Below are positions 8,045 to 14,824 of a stretch of DNA of 64,000 nucleotides, in pieces. How positions within the stretch are numbered: position 1 is the first letter of the stretch; each line of letters opens with the position of its first letter. The notes under the pieces are model-generated. The model had not been told where the DNA came from. It was given only the letters and a program-made list of their open reading frames with translations, and did no database searches. The DNA comes from Planctomycetaceae bacterium (GTDB taxonomy: Bacteria; Planctomycetota; Planctomycetia; Pirellulales; Lacipirellulaceae), in contig PABB01000038.1 in NCBI GenBank assembly GCA_002702655.1, positions 62,001-126,000 of the forward strand, given 5' to 3'. A program made the translations under genes and the position numbers.

Positions 8045-8629
8045 TCACACCGCTAGAAACGCCCGCAGCATGTCGAAGCCGGCGTGGGTCAGAAAACTCT
8101 CGGGGTGAAACTGCACGCCAAACACCGGCAACGTCTTGTGCGTGATCGCCATGATCTCGCGGCGGCCCGTGTCGGGGTTGTCGCTCCAGGCGGTCATTTC
8201 GAACTCGTCGGGCAGCGTGTCCGGCTTGATGACCAGGCTGTGGTAGCGCGTGGCCTGCAGCGGATTGTCGAGCCCGGCGAACAGGCCCGTGCCGTTGTGG
8301 TGGATCATGTCCGTTTTGCCGTGCATCAGCCGGTCGGCCCGCACGATCGTGCCGCCGTACGCCTGCCCGATCGACTGATGGCCCAGACACACGCCCAGCA
8401 GCGGCGCCTCGCCAGCGATCCGCTTCGCACAATCCAGCGACACGCCCGCCTCGTTGGGCGTGCACGGCCCCGGGGAGATGATCACCCGATCCGGCTTGCG
8501 CGCCAGGATCTCCTCGACCGTGATCTGATCGTTGCGATCGACCCGAATGTCCAACCGCGGGTCGATCTCGCCCAACCGCTGGACCAGGTTGTAGGTGAAC
8601 GAATCGTAATTATCGATGATCTGAATCAT
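8045..8629 (-). CDS. pabA: Anthranilate/aminodeoxychorismate synthase glutamine amidotransferase (TrpG/PabA)
   Basis: Class I glutamine amidotransferase that hydrolyses glutamine to supply ammonia to chorismate-using synthases, for tryptophan or folate. The 194-residue protein starts MIQIIDNYDSFTYNLVQ, the standard family start. It contains ISPGPCTPNEAG, the nucleophile elbow GVCLGHQSIGQA and the catalytic H-E pair in VQFHPESFLT. I chose ATG 8629 over upstream in-frame starts because the family begins exactly at this motif. No synthase component I gene is adjacent, so trpG and pabA cannot be separated; many bacteria use one protein for both roles. Confidence 0.92.
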   Translation of the reverse strand: MIQIIDNYDSFTYNLVQRLGEIDPRLDIRVDRNDQITVEEILARKPDRVIISPGPCTPNEAGVSLDCAKRIAGEAPLLGVCLGHQSIGQAYGGTIVRADRLMHGKTDMIHHNGTGLFAGLDNPLQATRYHSLVIKPDTLPDEFEMTAWSDNPDTGRREIMAITHKTLPVFGVQFHPESFLTHAGFDMLRAFLAV

Positions 8630-8767
8630 GGCCAAGCGGCAGGGCAAAGGCGGGGCAGGGCTCTTCCGAAACGGTATTGTAGCCCGAGCGGCAGGGCAGG
8701 GGCTACGGCCGTGCGCGAGGCCGCTGGGCACCGCGAAAGGCGCCAAAAACCGCTAGACTACGGAAGA

Positions 8768-8909
8768 GAGCCCGCGAATCTCGCGAATGTTCGCGAATTG
8801 TCTCCCGAACCTCGCAGGACGGTTTACAGATCGGCCACGGCTCTGTCATAAAACCCTCGCCAACCGATCAAAAAAACCATTCGCGTGAATTCGCGCTATT
8901 CGCGGGCTC
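8768..8909. repeat. Imperfect inverted-repeat element upstream of crcB
   Basis: The left arm at 8768-8799 (GAGCCCGCGAATCTCGCGAA...) and the right arm at 8879-8909 are imperfect reverse complements built from repeated TTCGCG/GCGAAT units around GAGCCCGCGAAT. They bracket about 80 bases. The element ends 9 bases before the crcB start codon. It looks like a small palindromic intergenic repeat. It does not match the fluoride riboswitch consensus that often precedes crcB. Confidence 0.6.
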
Positions 8910-8918
8910 TTTACGGCC

Positions 8919-9317
8919 ATGACCAATCTGCACAACATCGCGGCCATTGCCGTGGGCGGCGGCATCGGCGCCCTCTGCCGGCACGGCGTCAACGTCGCCT
9001 GCCGGCAGTGGCTGGGCGAAGCGTTCGCCTACGGCACGCTGACCGTAAACGTGCTGGGTTGCTTCGCGATGGGGCTGCTGGCCACGCTGGCCGCCTCGCC
9101 GCACTGGGCTGAGCGGGCGCCGTGGATCGCCCATTCCGCGGTCACCGTTGGCTTTCTCGGCGCGCTGACCACCTTCTCCACGTTCGGCATCGAGACGGTG
9201 CGATTCTCTCAGGCGTCGCAGCATCATCTGGCCGTGGCCAACGTCGCGGCCAATCTGCTGCTGGGCGTGTTGGCCGTGCTGGGGGGCATGTGGCTGGGCC
9301 GACAGATTGTCGGCTGA
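8919..9317 (+). CDS. crcB: Fluoride channel FluC/CrcB
   Basis: Dual-topology fluoride export channel of the inner membrane. The 132-residue protein has four hydrophobic helices, an N-terminal GGGIGALCRHGVN motif, TLTVNVLGCFAMG and the signature GFLGALTTFSTFGIETV. Length and motif order are typical of a single-domain CrcB that works as a homodimer. The start ATG 8919 gives the conventional N-terminus. It stands alone: it is divergent from pabA and convergent with the next gene. No fluoride riboswitch is recognisable in its 5' region, which instead carries a palindromic element. Confidence 0.93.
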   Translation: MTNLHNIAAIAVGGGIGALCRHGVNVACRQWLGEAFAYGTLTVNVLGCFAMGLLATLAASPHWAERAPWIAHSAVTVGFLGALTTFSTFGIETVRFSQASQHHLAVANVAANLLLGVLAVLGGMWLGRQIVG

Positions 9318-9387
9318 CGCGCGGTGATCGCACAGAATCGCAGGCATGCCACGAGCCTCGCCCTCCCGGTGCGGACAGTTCCGCAAT

Positions 9388-10797
9388 TCAACGCGCCAAG
9401 ATGCCAGCGGTCACGTCACAGACTCGCCCCGCAATGCCGCGAGCGAAGAAGTGCGTCACAGCCAGAACCACGGCAATCCGCGCGGCGGCAGGTTCGGGGA
9501 CGACGCGCACGGTGGCGAGCGCCGCACCTGGCACGGCGAGCGGCGTCCCGTAGCCTGCGAACCAAGCGGCCAGGTCGCGCTCGTCGACGACGCCGTCGCC
9601 GTTGTCGTCCGCGCCGACAAAAGGAGTCGCGGCGGCGCCGACGCTGCGCTGCCACTGGAGAAAATCGGCGCCGCTGACGACGCCGTCGCCGTTGAAGTCG
9701 CCGGTCAGATTCTGATCATCGGCCAGTTGCGTATACACCACGGCGCCGGCGCGGGCGACGCCGTCGGCCGCTTGATAAACCAGTTCCAGATCGAGCGCCC
9801 GGCTCGCGTCCCAGGCGACGTCCAAGTTGGCGGCCACTCCCGGAGCAAGAGTCGTGGCCCCGGTTGCGTTCAGTTCGCTCAGTGCGAACGGGGTGGCGTT
9901 GGCCTCGGCCCATTGGGCGTTGCCGCGGTCCGCCAAGCTCCGCCAGGACGTCTGCAAGGCGCCGCTGGGCGAGCGAATCGAGTAGCTGATCAGATCGACG
10001 GCCGCGTTCGAGCGGTTCTGCAGGACGGCACGGCCGGTCTTCAGGTCGACCGCCAACGTCAGCCCCGTGTCGGCGCCAAGCTGCCACAGCACCGCGGGCG
10101 TCGTCACCGCGCTGTACCCGGCCGCGTTGGGGTGCGTGCCGTCGGCCACGTAGGTCTCAAACACGCTCGGCGTGTTGTCCTGGATCTGTCGCCACACAAG
10201 ATTGTTGTCGACCAGCGTCAGGTCGCGCTGGGCCGCCACGTCGCGGTAGCCTTGGTAATATGCGGCCAGTTGCGGGCGTTTGGTCGCGGACCCGCGGCCG
10301 TTGGGCGCGTCCCAGGCCGGGTTCATCGTCTGCAGCACGATTTGCGTCTCCGGCCGCGCCGCCTGCAGCGAATCAATCATCGAGTTCAGATTGGCCTGGG
10401 ATTGCTCCGGCGAGATCCCATAATCCAGATCCGTCGTTGCATAGGCCGTGAACGCGTCGTTCATGGCGAACTCGATCAGCACGGCGTCTGGCGAGTGCGC
10501 CAGCACCGCGGACTGCAACAGGGCGACGCCCGTGTTGGACGCCTTGCCGCTTTGCCCCGAGTTGATCCAGGTGATCTGCCCGGGGTACTGCCCGTCCAGC
10601 ACGCTGGCGACCTGGGAGACCCAGGCCCCGCCCGCGGTGAGGCTGGTGCCGTACACGACGATTGTCTGCTGCCGCCCCTCGTCGAGGCGCTCGATCAGCG
10701 GCGAGGCAGCCAGCGCCCGCGCAGCGTGCAGCGGCGTCAACGCGGCATGCAGCGCGCCGACCAACGCGAACGTGCGCAGCCACGGCCGAGGCGTCAT
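9388..10797 (-). CDS. Secreted SGNH-family hydrolase with dockerin-like and PEP-CTERM regions
   Basis: Exported esterase/lipase-like enzyme of 469 residues. After a signal peptide (1-30) comes an SGNH hydrolase domain: block I VVYGTSLTAGG (Ser52), the Asn block EFAMNDAF (N113) and DGTHPNAAGY (D219, H222). Residues 246-358 form an unassigned domain also found twice in the next gene upstream. Residues 365-415 hold two Ca-binding dockerin-like loops, DFNGDGVVSGADFLQW and DDNGDGVVDERDLAAW. A VPEP motif at 433-436 is followed by a weak hydrophobic segment and arginines, resembling PEP-CTERM sorting. I chose ATG 10797 because the signal peptide starts there; two longer starts exist. Substrate unknown, perhaps an acylated polysaccharide. 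Confidence 0.82.
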   Translation of the reverse strand: MTPRPWLRTFALVGALHAALTPLHAARALAASPLIERLDEGRQQTIVVYGTSLTAGGAWVSQVASVLDGQYPGQITWINSGQSGKASNTGVALLQSAVLAHSPDAVLIEFAMNDAFTAYATTDLDYGISPEQSQANLNSMIDSLQAARPETQIVLQTMNPAWDAPNGRGSATKRPQLAAYYQGYRDVAAQRDLTLVDNNLVWRQIQDNTPSVFETYVADGTHPNAAGYSAVTTPAVLWQLGADTGLTLAVDLKTGRAVLQNRSNAAVDLISYSIRSPSGALQTSWRSLADRGNAQWAEANATPFALSELNATGATTLAPGVAANLDVAWDASRALDLELVYQAADGVARAGAVVYTQLADDQNLTGDFNGDGVVSGADFLQWQRSVGAAATPFVGADDNGDGVVDERDLAAWFAGYGTPLAVPGAALATVRVVPEPAAARIAVVLAVTHFFARGIAGRVCDVTAGILAR

Positions 10798-10850
10798 TAG
10801 GCGATCACTGCAGCAGCTACGTTGGCCCATCAGAGCAGTCACTCGCGGCA

Positions 10851-12629
10851 TCAATCGGCGTCCATGCAACGCCGGACCGTTGCCCGGGCCAGACAGGTCA
10901 GGGCCACAACGGTTAGCAACGCCGTGGACGGTTCAGGAACGCCGGCAACTGTCGCGACCGCAGCGGGGCTCGTGCCGAACTGCGCCGTCCACGCCGTCAG
11001 ATCGGCGGCGTCGACGTTGCCGTCGCCGTTGGCGTCGCCGGTCGTCTTGTCGCTTTGGCCCGTCAAGCCAAAGCCGCGTTGCCAGGTCAAAAAGTCGCGG
11101 CCGTCGACCGTTCCGCTGGAATCAAAGTCGGCGTTCTCAGCGGCGATGACCGCTTTGTCGCCATAGTACACGGTCCCCGCGTGCAGCACGCCGTCAGCCG
11201 TTTGGTACTGGAACTCGAGGTCGCGGTCGTCCGAGTTGAAGTCCCACGCCGTGCCCAACGCTTGCTCGTCGCCGGGGGCCATGGCCGCCACGGAGTGCGT
11301 GTTCAGCTCGGTCAGGTTGAACGTCGTCGGGTTCGCCTTGAACCAGTCGGCGACCGAGGCGCCTTCAAACCCCGAGAACGCGGGGTTCAACGCGCCTGCG
11401 GCCGACGAGACCGTGTAGCCGATGAAGCTGACCGATTGCGCCGACTGATTCTGGATGGTTGCCAGGCCGTTGGCGGGATCGACCACCAGGACCAGATCGT
11501 TGATCCGCCCGACCGGCTCGATCACGGCGTCGACGAGTTCGCCGGTCGGCGATTGGTAGCGAAACGACACGTCGGCAACCTGGACGGGGTCCGTCCCCAG
11601 CGGCGCGCCGGCGTTCGCGTTGATCGGCGTGCCCAAGTCGCGCGCTTGGCCGGGCGTGATCGTTAGCGTGCCGGTCGCGTTGAGCTCCGAGAGCTGCGCC
11701 GCGGTCGGGTTCGCCTCTTCCCACCCCGAGACGCCCGCGTCCTGCAGCGAATTCCAGCGGCCATTGGCGCCCGAGACCCCGTTGCCGGGAGAGGCGAGCG
11801 TGTAGCTGATCAGCGGAATGTTGACCGCGTGGCCCGAGGGATTCATCAGCGTGGCGGCGCCGGTGAAACGGTCGACCTGGACGACCAGCCGCTGCTCGAC
11901 CGACACGGTGAGCGCTCCGCCGCTGCGCGAGGTCGCGAACACCTGGCCAGCGTTTCCGCGGAGGTTGGGGTCGACCTCCACCGCGTCGAACGAGCCGGTG
12001 ATCGCCGGGCCCTGCATGATCGTCCACGAATTGCCGGCGGCCGCTGTGAAGTTGCTGTCGGGCGCGCGCTCGACCCGCAGCGTTCCGTCGAGCGAAATGG
12101 CGTTGGACGCGGTGATACGATTAGCGAACGTCGCCGCACCCGACACTTGGGCCACGAGCGTCGACGCCGCATTCTGCGTGTATCGCTCCACAGACACGGC
12201 GCCCATGTCGTCGCGCAGCGTGAGCGTGCCGGCTCCCCCGCCGCCGTTGGCCAGCGTGCCCGTCCCAAATGCTTCGGCCTGCACCGTGATGGCTCCGCCA
12301 GTGCGAATGGTCAGTCCGCCGGTCGAACCGGCCGTCTCCGCGATACGCAGATCAGCCGGAGAGATAGAGATCCCATGGTCAATCAACGCAATGCCGCCGT
12401 TGGAAATCGAGCCGTACTCATCGAAGAACGAATCCGGCTGCAAAAAGGCCTCCGGCGGCCCCGGGTTGTACCAGTTGGTCGCTTCGCCGCCGCCGAGGTC
12501 GCCGGCGTCGTAATCGGCCTCGGCCCCCACGGGGCCGATCCATTGGTATTGCGTCTGCGCGACAGCGCGCTGGATCGGTCCAAGTCCCGCCGCAGCGGCG
12601 AGAAACAGCAGACAAGCAAGTCGGTTCAT
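10851..12629 (-). CDS. Secreted PEP-CTERM/dockerin protein with duplicated unassigned domain
   Basis: A 592-residue exported protein without recognisable enzymatic motifs. It has a signal peptide (1-24) and a glycine/threonine-rich beta-solenoid-like region (about 80-240, GGLTIRTGGAITVQAEAFG). Two copies of a ~110-residue domain follow (about 247-374 and 378-490; motif W.EANPTA..LSELNATG in the first, WFKANPTTFNLTELN in the second). A dockerin-like pair spans 500-552 (DFDSSGTVDGRDFLTW, DANGDGNVDAADLTAW), and VPEPS at 564 leads a hydrophobic tail with RATVRRC. The same domain occurs once in the hydrolase gene 53 bp downstream. ATG 12629 was chosen at the signal peptide. It is likely surface-anchored after exosortase processing. 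Confidence 0.78.
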   Translation of the reverse strand: MNRLACLLFLAAAAGLGPIQRAVAQTQYQWIGPVGAEADYDAGDLGGGEATNWYNPGPPEAFLQPDSFFDEYGSISNGGIALIDHGISISPADLRIAETAGSTGGLTIRTGGAITVQAEAFGTGTLANGGGGAGTLTLRDDMGAVSVERYTQNAASTLVAQVSGAATFANRITASNAISLDGTLRVERAPDSNFTAAAGNSWTIMQGPAITGSFDAVEVDPNLRGNAGQVFATSRSGGALTVSVEQRLVVQVDRFTGAATLMNPSGHAVNIPLISYTLASPGNGVSGANGRWNSLQDAGVSGWEEANPTAAQLSELNATGTLTITPGQARDLGTPINANAGAPLGTDPVQVADVSFRYQSPTGELVDAVIEPVGRINDLVLVVDPANGLATIQNQSAQSVSFIGYTVSSAAGALNPAFSGFEGASVADWFKANPTTFNLTELNTHSVAAMAPGDEQALGTAWDFNSDDRDLEFQYQTADGVLHAGTVYYGDKAVIAAENADFDSSGTVDGRDFLTWQRGFGLTGQSDKTTGDANGDGNVDAADLTAWTAQFGTSPAAVATVAGVPEPSTALLTVVALTCLARATVRRCMDAD

Positions 12630-12728
12630 GGTGCAAATTGCTCCGAATAGCCGTCGATCCGTTCGCACAGCGGCGAACGATCCACGGAGGAGGAGTGCGA
12701 ATAGCGGGGTGGCGTCGTCACGGAAACT

Positions 12729-13790
12729 TCACGCGGGTCGTTTGGCGCGGCGCGCTTGCCGCACAACCAGCCCCCCGGCAAGCGTCATCACAAGGGCCGC
12801 GACGCCGCTGGCCGGCTCGGGAACGCCCCACAGATTGACTCCCTCCAACGTGGCGCCGGTCCCCAAGAAGGACGTCCGCCACAGATAAAAGTCCGCGTGA
12901 TCGACCAGCCCGTCGTAGTTCACGTCGCCCTGGGCGTGCGTGGTCCCGGTCAGAAAGTTGGTGCGAATGACCTGAAAATCGTTGAGCGTGATGCCGGGCG
13001 CGCCGTCGACGTTCGGGTCGGGCGGAATCACGGGCGTCACGTCGGCGAACGAATCGCCGATGCGAAACTCGTCGACCAAGAAGTTGGCGCCGTTCTGAGC
13101 CGCCAGCCGCATCGTCTGAAAGTCGGCCGTCAGGTCCGTGTCGGCGTCCGGCGCAGGAATGTCGCCGCCAATCGCGGGGTTCGCGTAGATGTAGATGTGG
13201 TCCTCGTTGGTGGCGCTCGTGTTGGCGCCGGCGCCGAAGACAATCTGCCCCACCAGCAACACCGTCTCGCCGGGGGTCGCGATGACGGGCGTCTGAGCGC
13301 CGTTGGCGGCGTCGAGGTCGCCGTAACCGTAGTTGCCGGGACTCACGTTGCGAGCGGCCAGGTAGAAGTCCGTGTCGGTGGCAGTCGAGCCGGTCAGTTG
13401 ATCCGTGTAGAACGACAAGCCCGCGAACGGCAACCCAGTGTACGTGCCGGGCTGGATGAGGTAGCTGAACCACAACTCGCCGGTCGCGGTGTCGCTGGGG
13501 TCGTTGTAGGCTTGGCTCAGCCCGCGGAAGTTCAGCGTGGTTCCCGCCCCGGCCAGGTCCAACGCTCCGCCGGTCGTCTGCAGGTTGGCATAGGACAGTC
13601 CGCCGCTCACCACGTTGCCGCCGTCGGTTCCTTGCGTCCACGCGGTGCTGAATCCCGGATCGGACGCGGAGCCCTTTCCCGAAAGCGTTCCGGCGGCGTA
13701 GTTGAAACCCTCGTAGCCGTAGAGAGCGGCCCGGGCCTCGGCGGCGCACGCCAACAGGGCCGCTGCCGCCACAAGCATGGTCTTGTACAT
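12729..13790 (-). CDS. Secreted PEP-CTERM protein with dockerin-like repeats
   Basis: A 353-residue exported protein. The signal peptide MYKTMLVAAAALLACAAEARA is followed by a beta-rich region of about 230 residues (LYGYEGFNYAAGTLSG, GELWFSYLIQPG) that looks like a concanavalin-type or LamG-like fold often found in planctomycete PEP-CTERM proteins. A Ca-binding dockerin-like pair follows (PGITLNDFQVIRTNF, DVNYDGLVDHADFYLW), then VPEPASG, a hydrophobic helix and the basic tail RQARRAKRPA, a textbook PEP-CTERM sorting signal. No catalytic residues were recognised. It shares strand and spacing with its neighbours, about 100 bp apart. Confidence 0.8.
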   Translation of the reverse strand: MYKTMLVAAAALLACAAEARAALYGYEGFNYAAGTLSGKGSASDPGFSTAWTQGTDGGNVVSGGLSYANLQTTGGALDLAGAGTTLNFRGLSQAYNDPSDTATGELWFSYLIQPGTYTGLPFAGLSFYTDQLTGSTATDTDFYLAARNVSPGNYGYGDLDAANGAQTPVIATPGETVLLVGQIVFGAGANTSATNEDHIYIYANPAIGGDIPAPDADTDLTADFQTMRLAAQNGANFLVDEFRIGDSFADVTPVIPPDPNVDGAPGITLNDFQVIRTNFLTGTTHAQGDVNYDGLVDHADFYLWRTSFLGTGATLEGVNLWGVPEPASGVAALVMTLAGGLVVRQARRAKRPA

Positions 13791-13869
13791 GGGAATCTCC
13801 AGGTGACCAGCGGGCCGCGCGTCGCGGGCTCGCCGGTCGTTGTGAATTCGAGATACTCGTCGCGCTGAA

Positions 13870-14610
13870 CTACCGGCGACGCCGCTGAGCGAGCACGCTT
13901 ACCGCCAGCGCGCACAACGCCAGGCTCGCCGGTTCGGGAACGACGGCGTCGGCGTTGGTCATCACCGAGGGATAGAACTCCGTGGCGATCGCGCTCGAGT
14001 CTTCGTTGTAGAAAAGCACCGTATTGCTCGCGTTCGTATCCCCTTCGTTGGTCAGCAAGAAGGTCATCAAGTTATTGGTGTCTGCCTGCACAAACGCGGT
14101 GACGGCGGGGCCAAAGAAATCAATCACGTCGCCGGACGTATCAGCCGCGAACGTGATCGTGCCGAGATGCACGAGCGCAGAATCCATGACGTTGTTGTTC
14201 GATCCGTCGGAGTCGTCGCCCAAAATGATCCCATTGGTGGTCAGCGTCGACCACGTGGCCGACTGAGTGATGTTCTCGTTGGCGTCAAGATCAGGGACGC
14301 CCCACAGCGAAATCGCTTCGCCAGCGACGAAATTATTCGACGCGGCGGTGCGCTCAATGTCGAATCGCACCGAGGCGGCCGTGACGGGTCCAAGCGAATA
14401 ACCGCTGAATTGAGCAACGCCGATGCGGTCGTTGCTGTTGGCTCCTGCGATGTTCTTGACCAAGATGCGATTCTCGGTCGTCGCGTCGCTACGCCAAATC
14501 GTCCAGTCGTCGCCATCGCTGAGGGTCGTGATCACGGCCCCGCGCGCCATCGGCGCGACCGATGCCACGGCGGCCAATAAGAAACATGATGAAAAAGATC
14601 GCAGTGTCAT
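13870..14610 (-). CDS. Secreted PEP-CTERM protein, DNRLRE-like
   Basis: A 246-residue exported protein with signal peptide (1-24, ending ARGA) and a single beta-rich domain. It includes a stretch listing order-specific strands (SVRFDIERTAASNNFVAGEAISLWGVPD, abbreviated here as the SVRFDIE to SLWGV region) typical of DNRLRE-type or carbohydrate-binding-like domains. The C-terminus is VVPEPASLALCALAVSVLAQRRRR, a compact PEP-CTERM signal with Arg-rich end. No dockerin pair is present, unlike its neighbours. Function is unknown, and the DNRLRE comparison is tentative. Confidence 0.75.
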   Translation of the reverse strand: MTLRSFSSCFLLAAVASVAPMARGAVITTLSDGDDWTIWRSDATTENRILVKNIAGANSNDRIGVAQFSGYSLGPVTAASVRFDIERTAASNNFVAGEAISLWGVPDLDANENITQSATWSTLTTNGIILGDDSDGSNNNVMDSALVHLGTITFAADTSGDVIDFFGPAVTAFVQADTNNLMTFLLTNEGDTNASNTVLFYNEDSSAIATEFYPSVMTNADAVVPEPASLALCALAVSVLAQRRRR

Positions 14611-14824
14611 GAGTCGGTCCTCTCAAAGCAGTTCGTCAGGACGAGGGAAAAGTCGCCTTGGCCGGCAAAAAGCAAAGGCAAGTGGTACGTGAACGTGATG
14701 ATGTTGCGATAGGCGAAGCACGCGAACGTCGCGCGGTTTGCGGCGGACGCGACTCGCAGTCGTGCGACGCCCCGCCGCCTGATTAATCTGATCTCGTGAA
14801 TGAAATGTGCGACTCCTCGACGGG

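Noticed and set aside
8740..8918. Fluoride riboswitch in front of crcB
   Set aside because: The conserved GGNGAUGG start and the CUGAUG-type core are absent; the region is an unrelated palindromic repeat.
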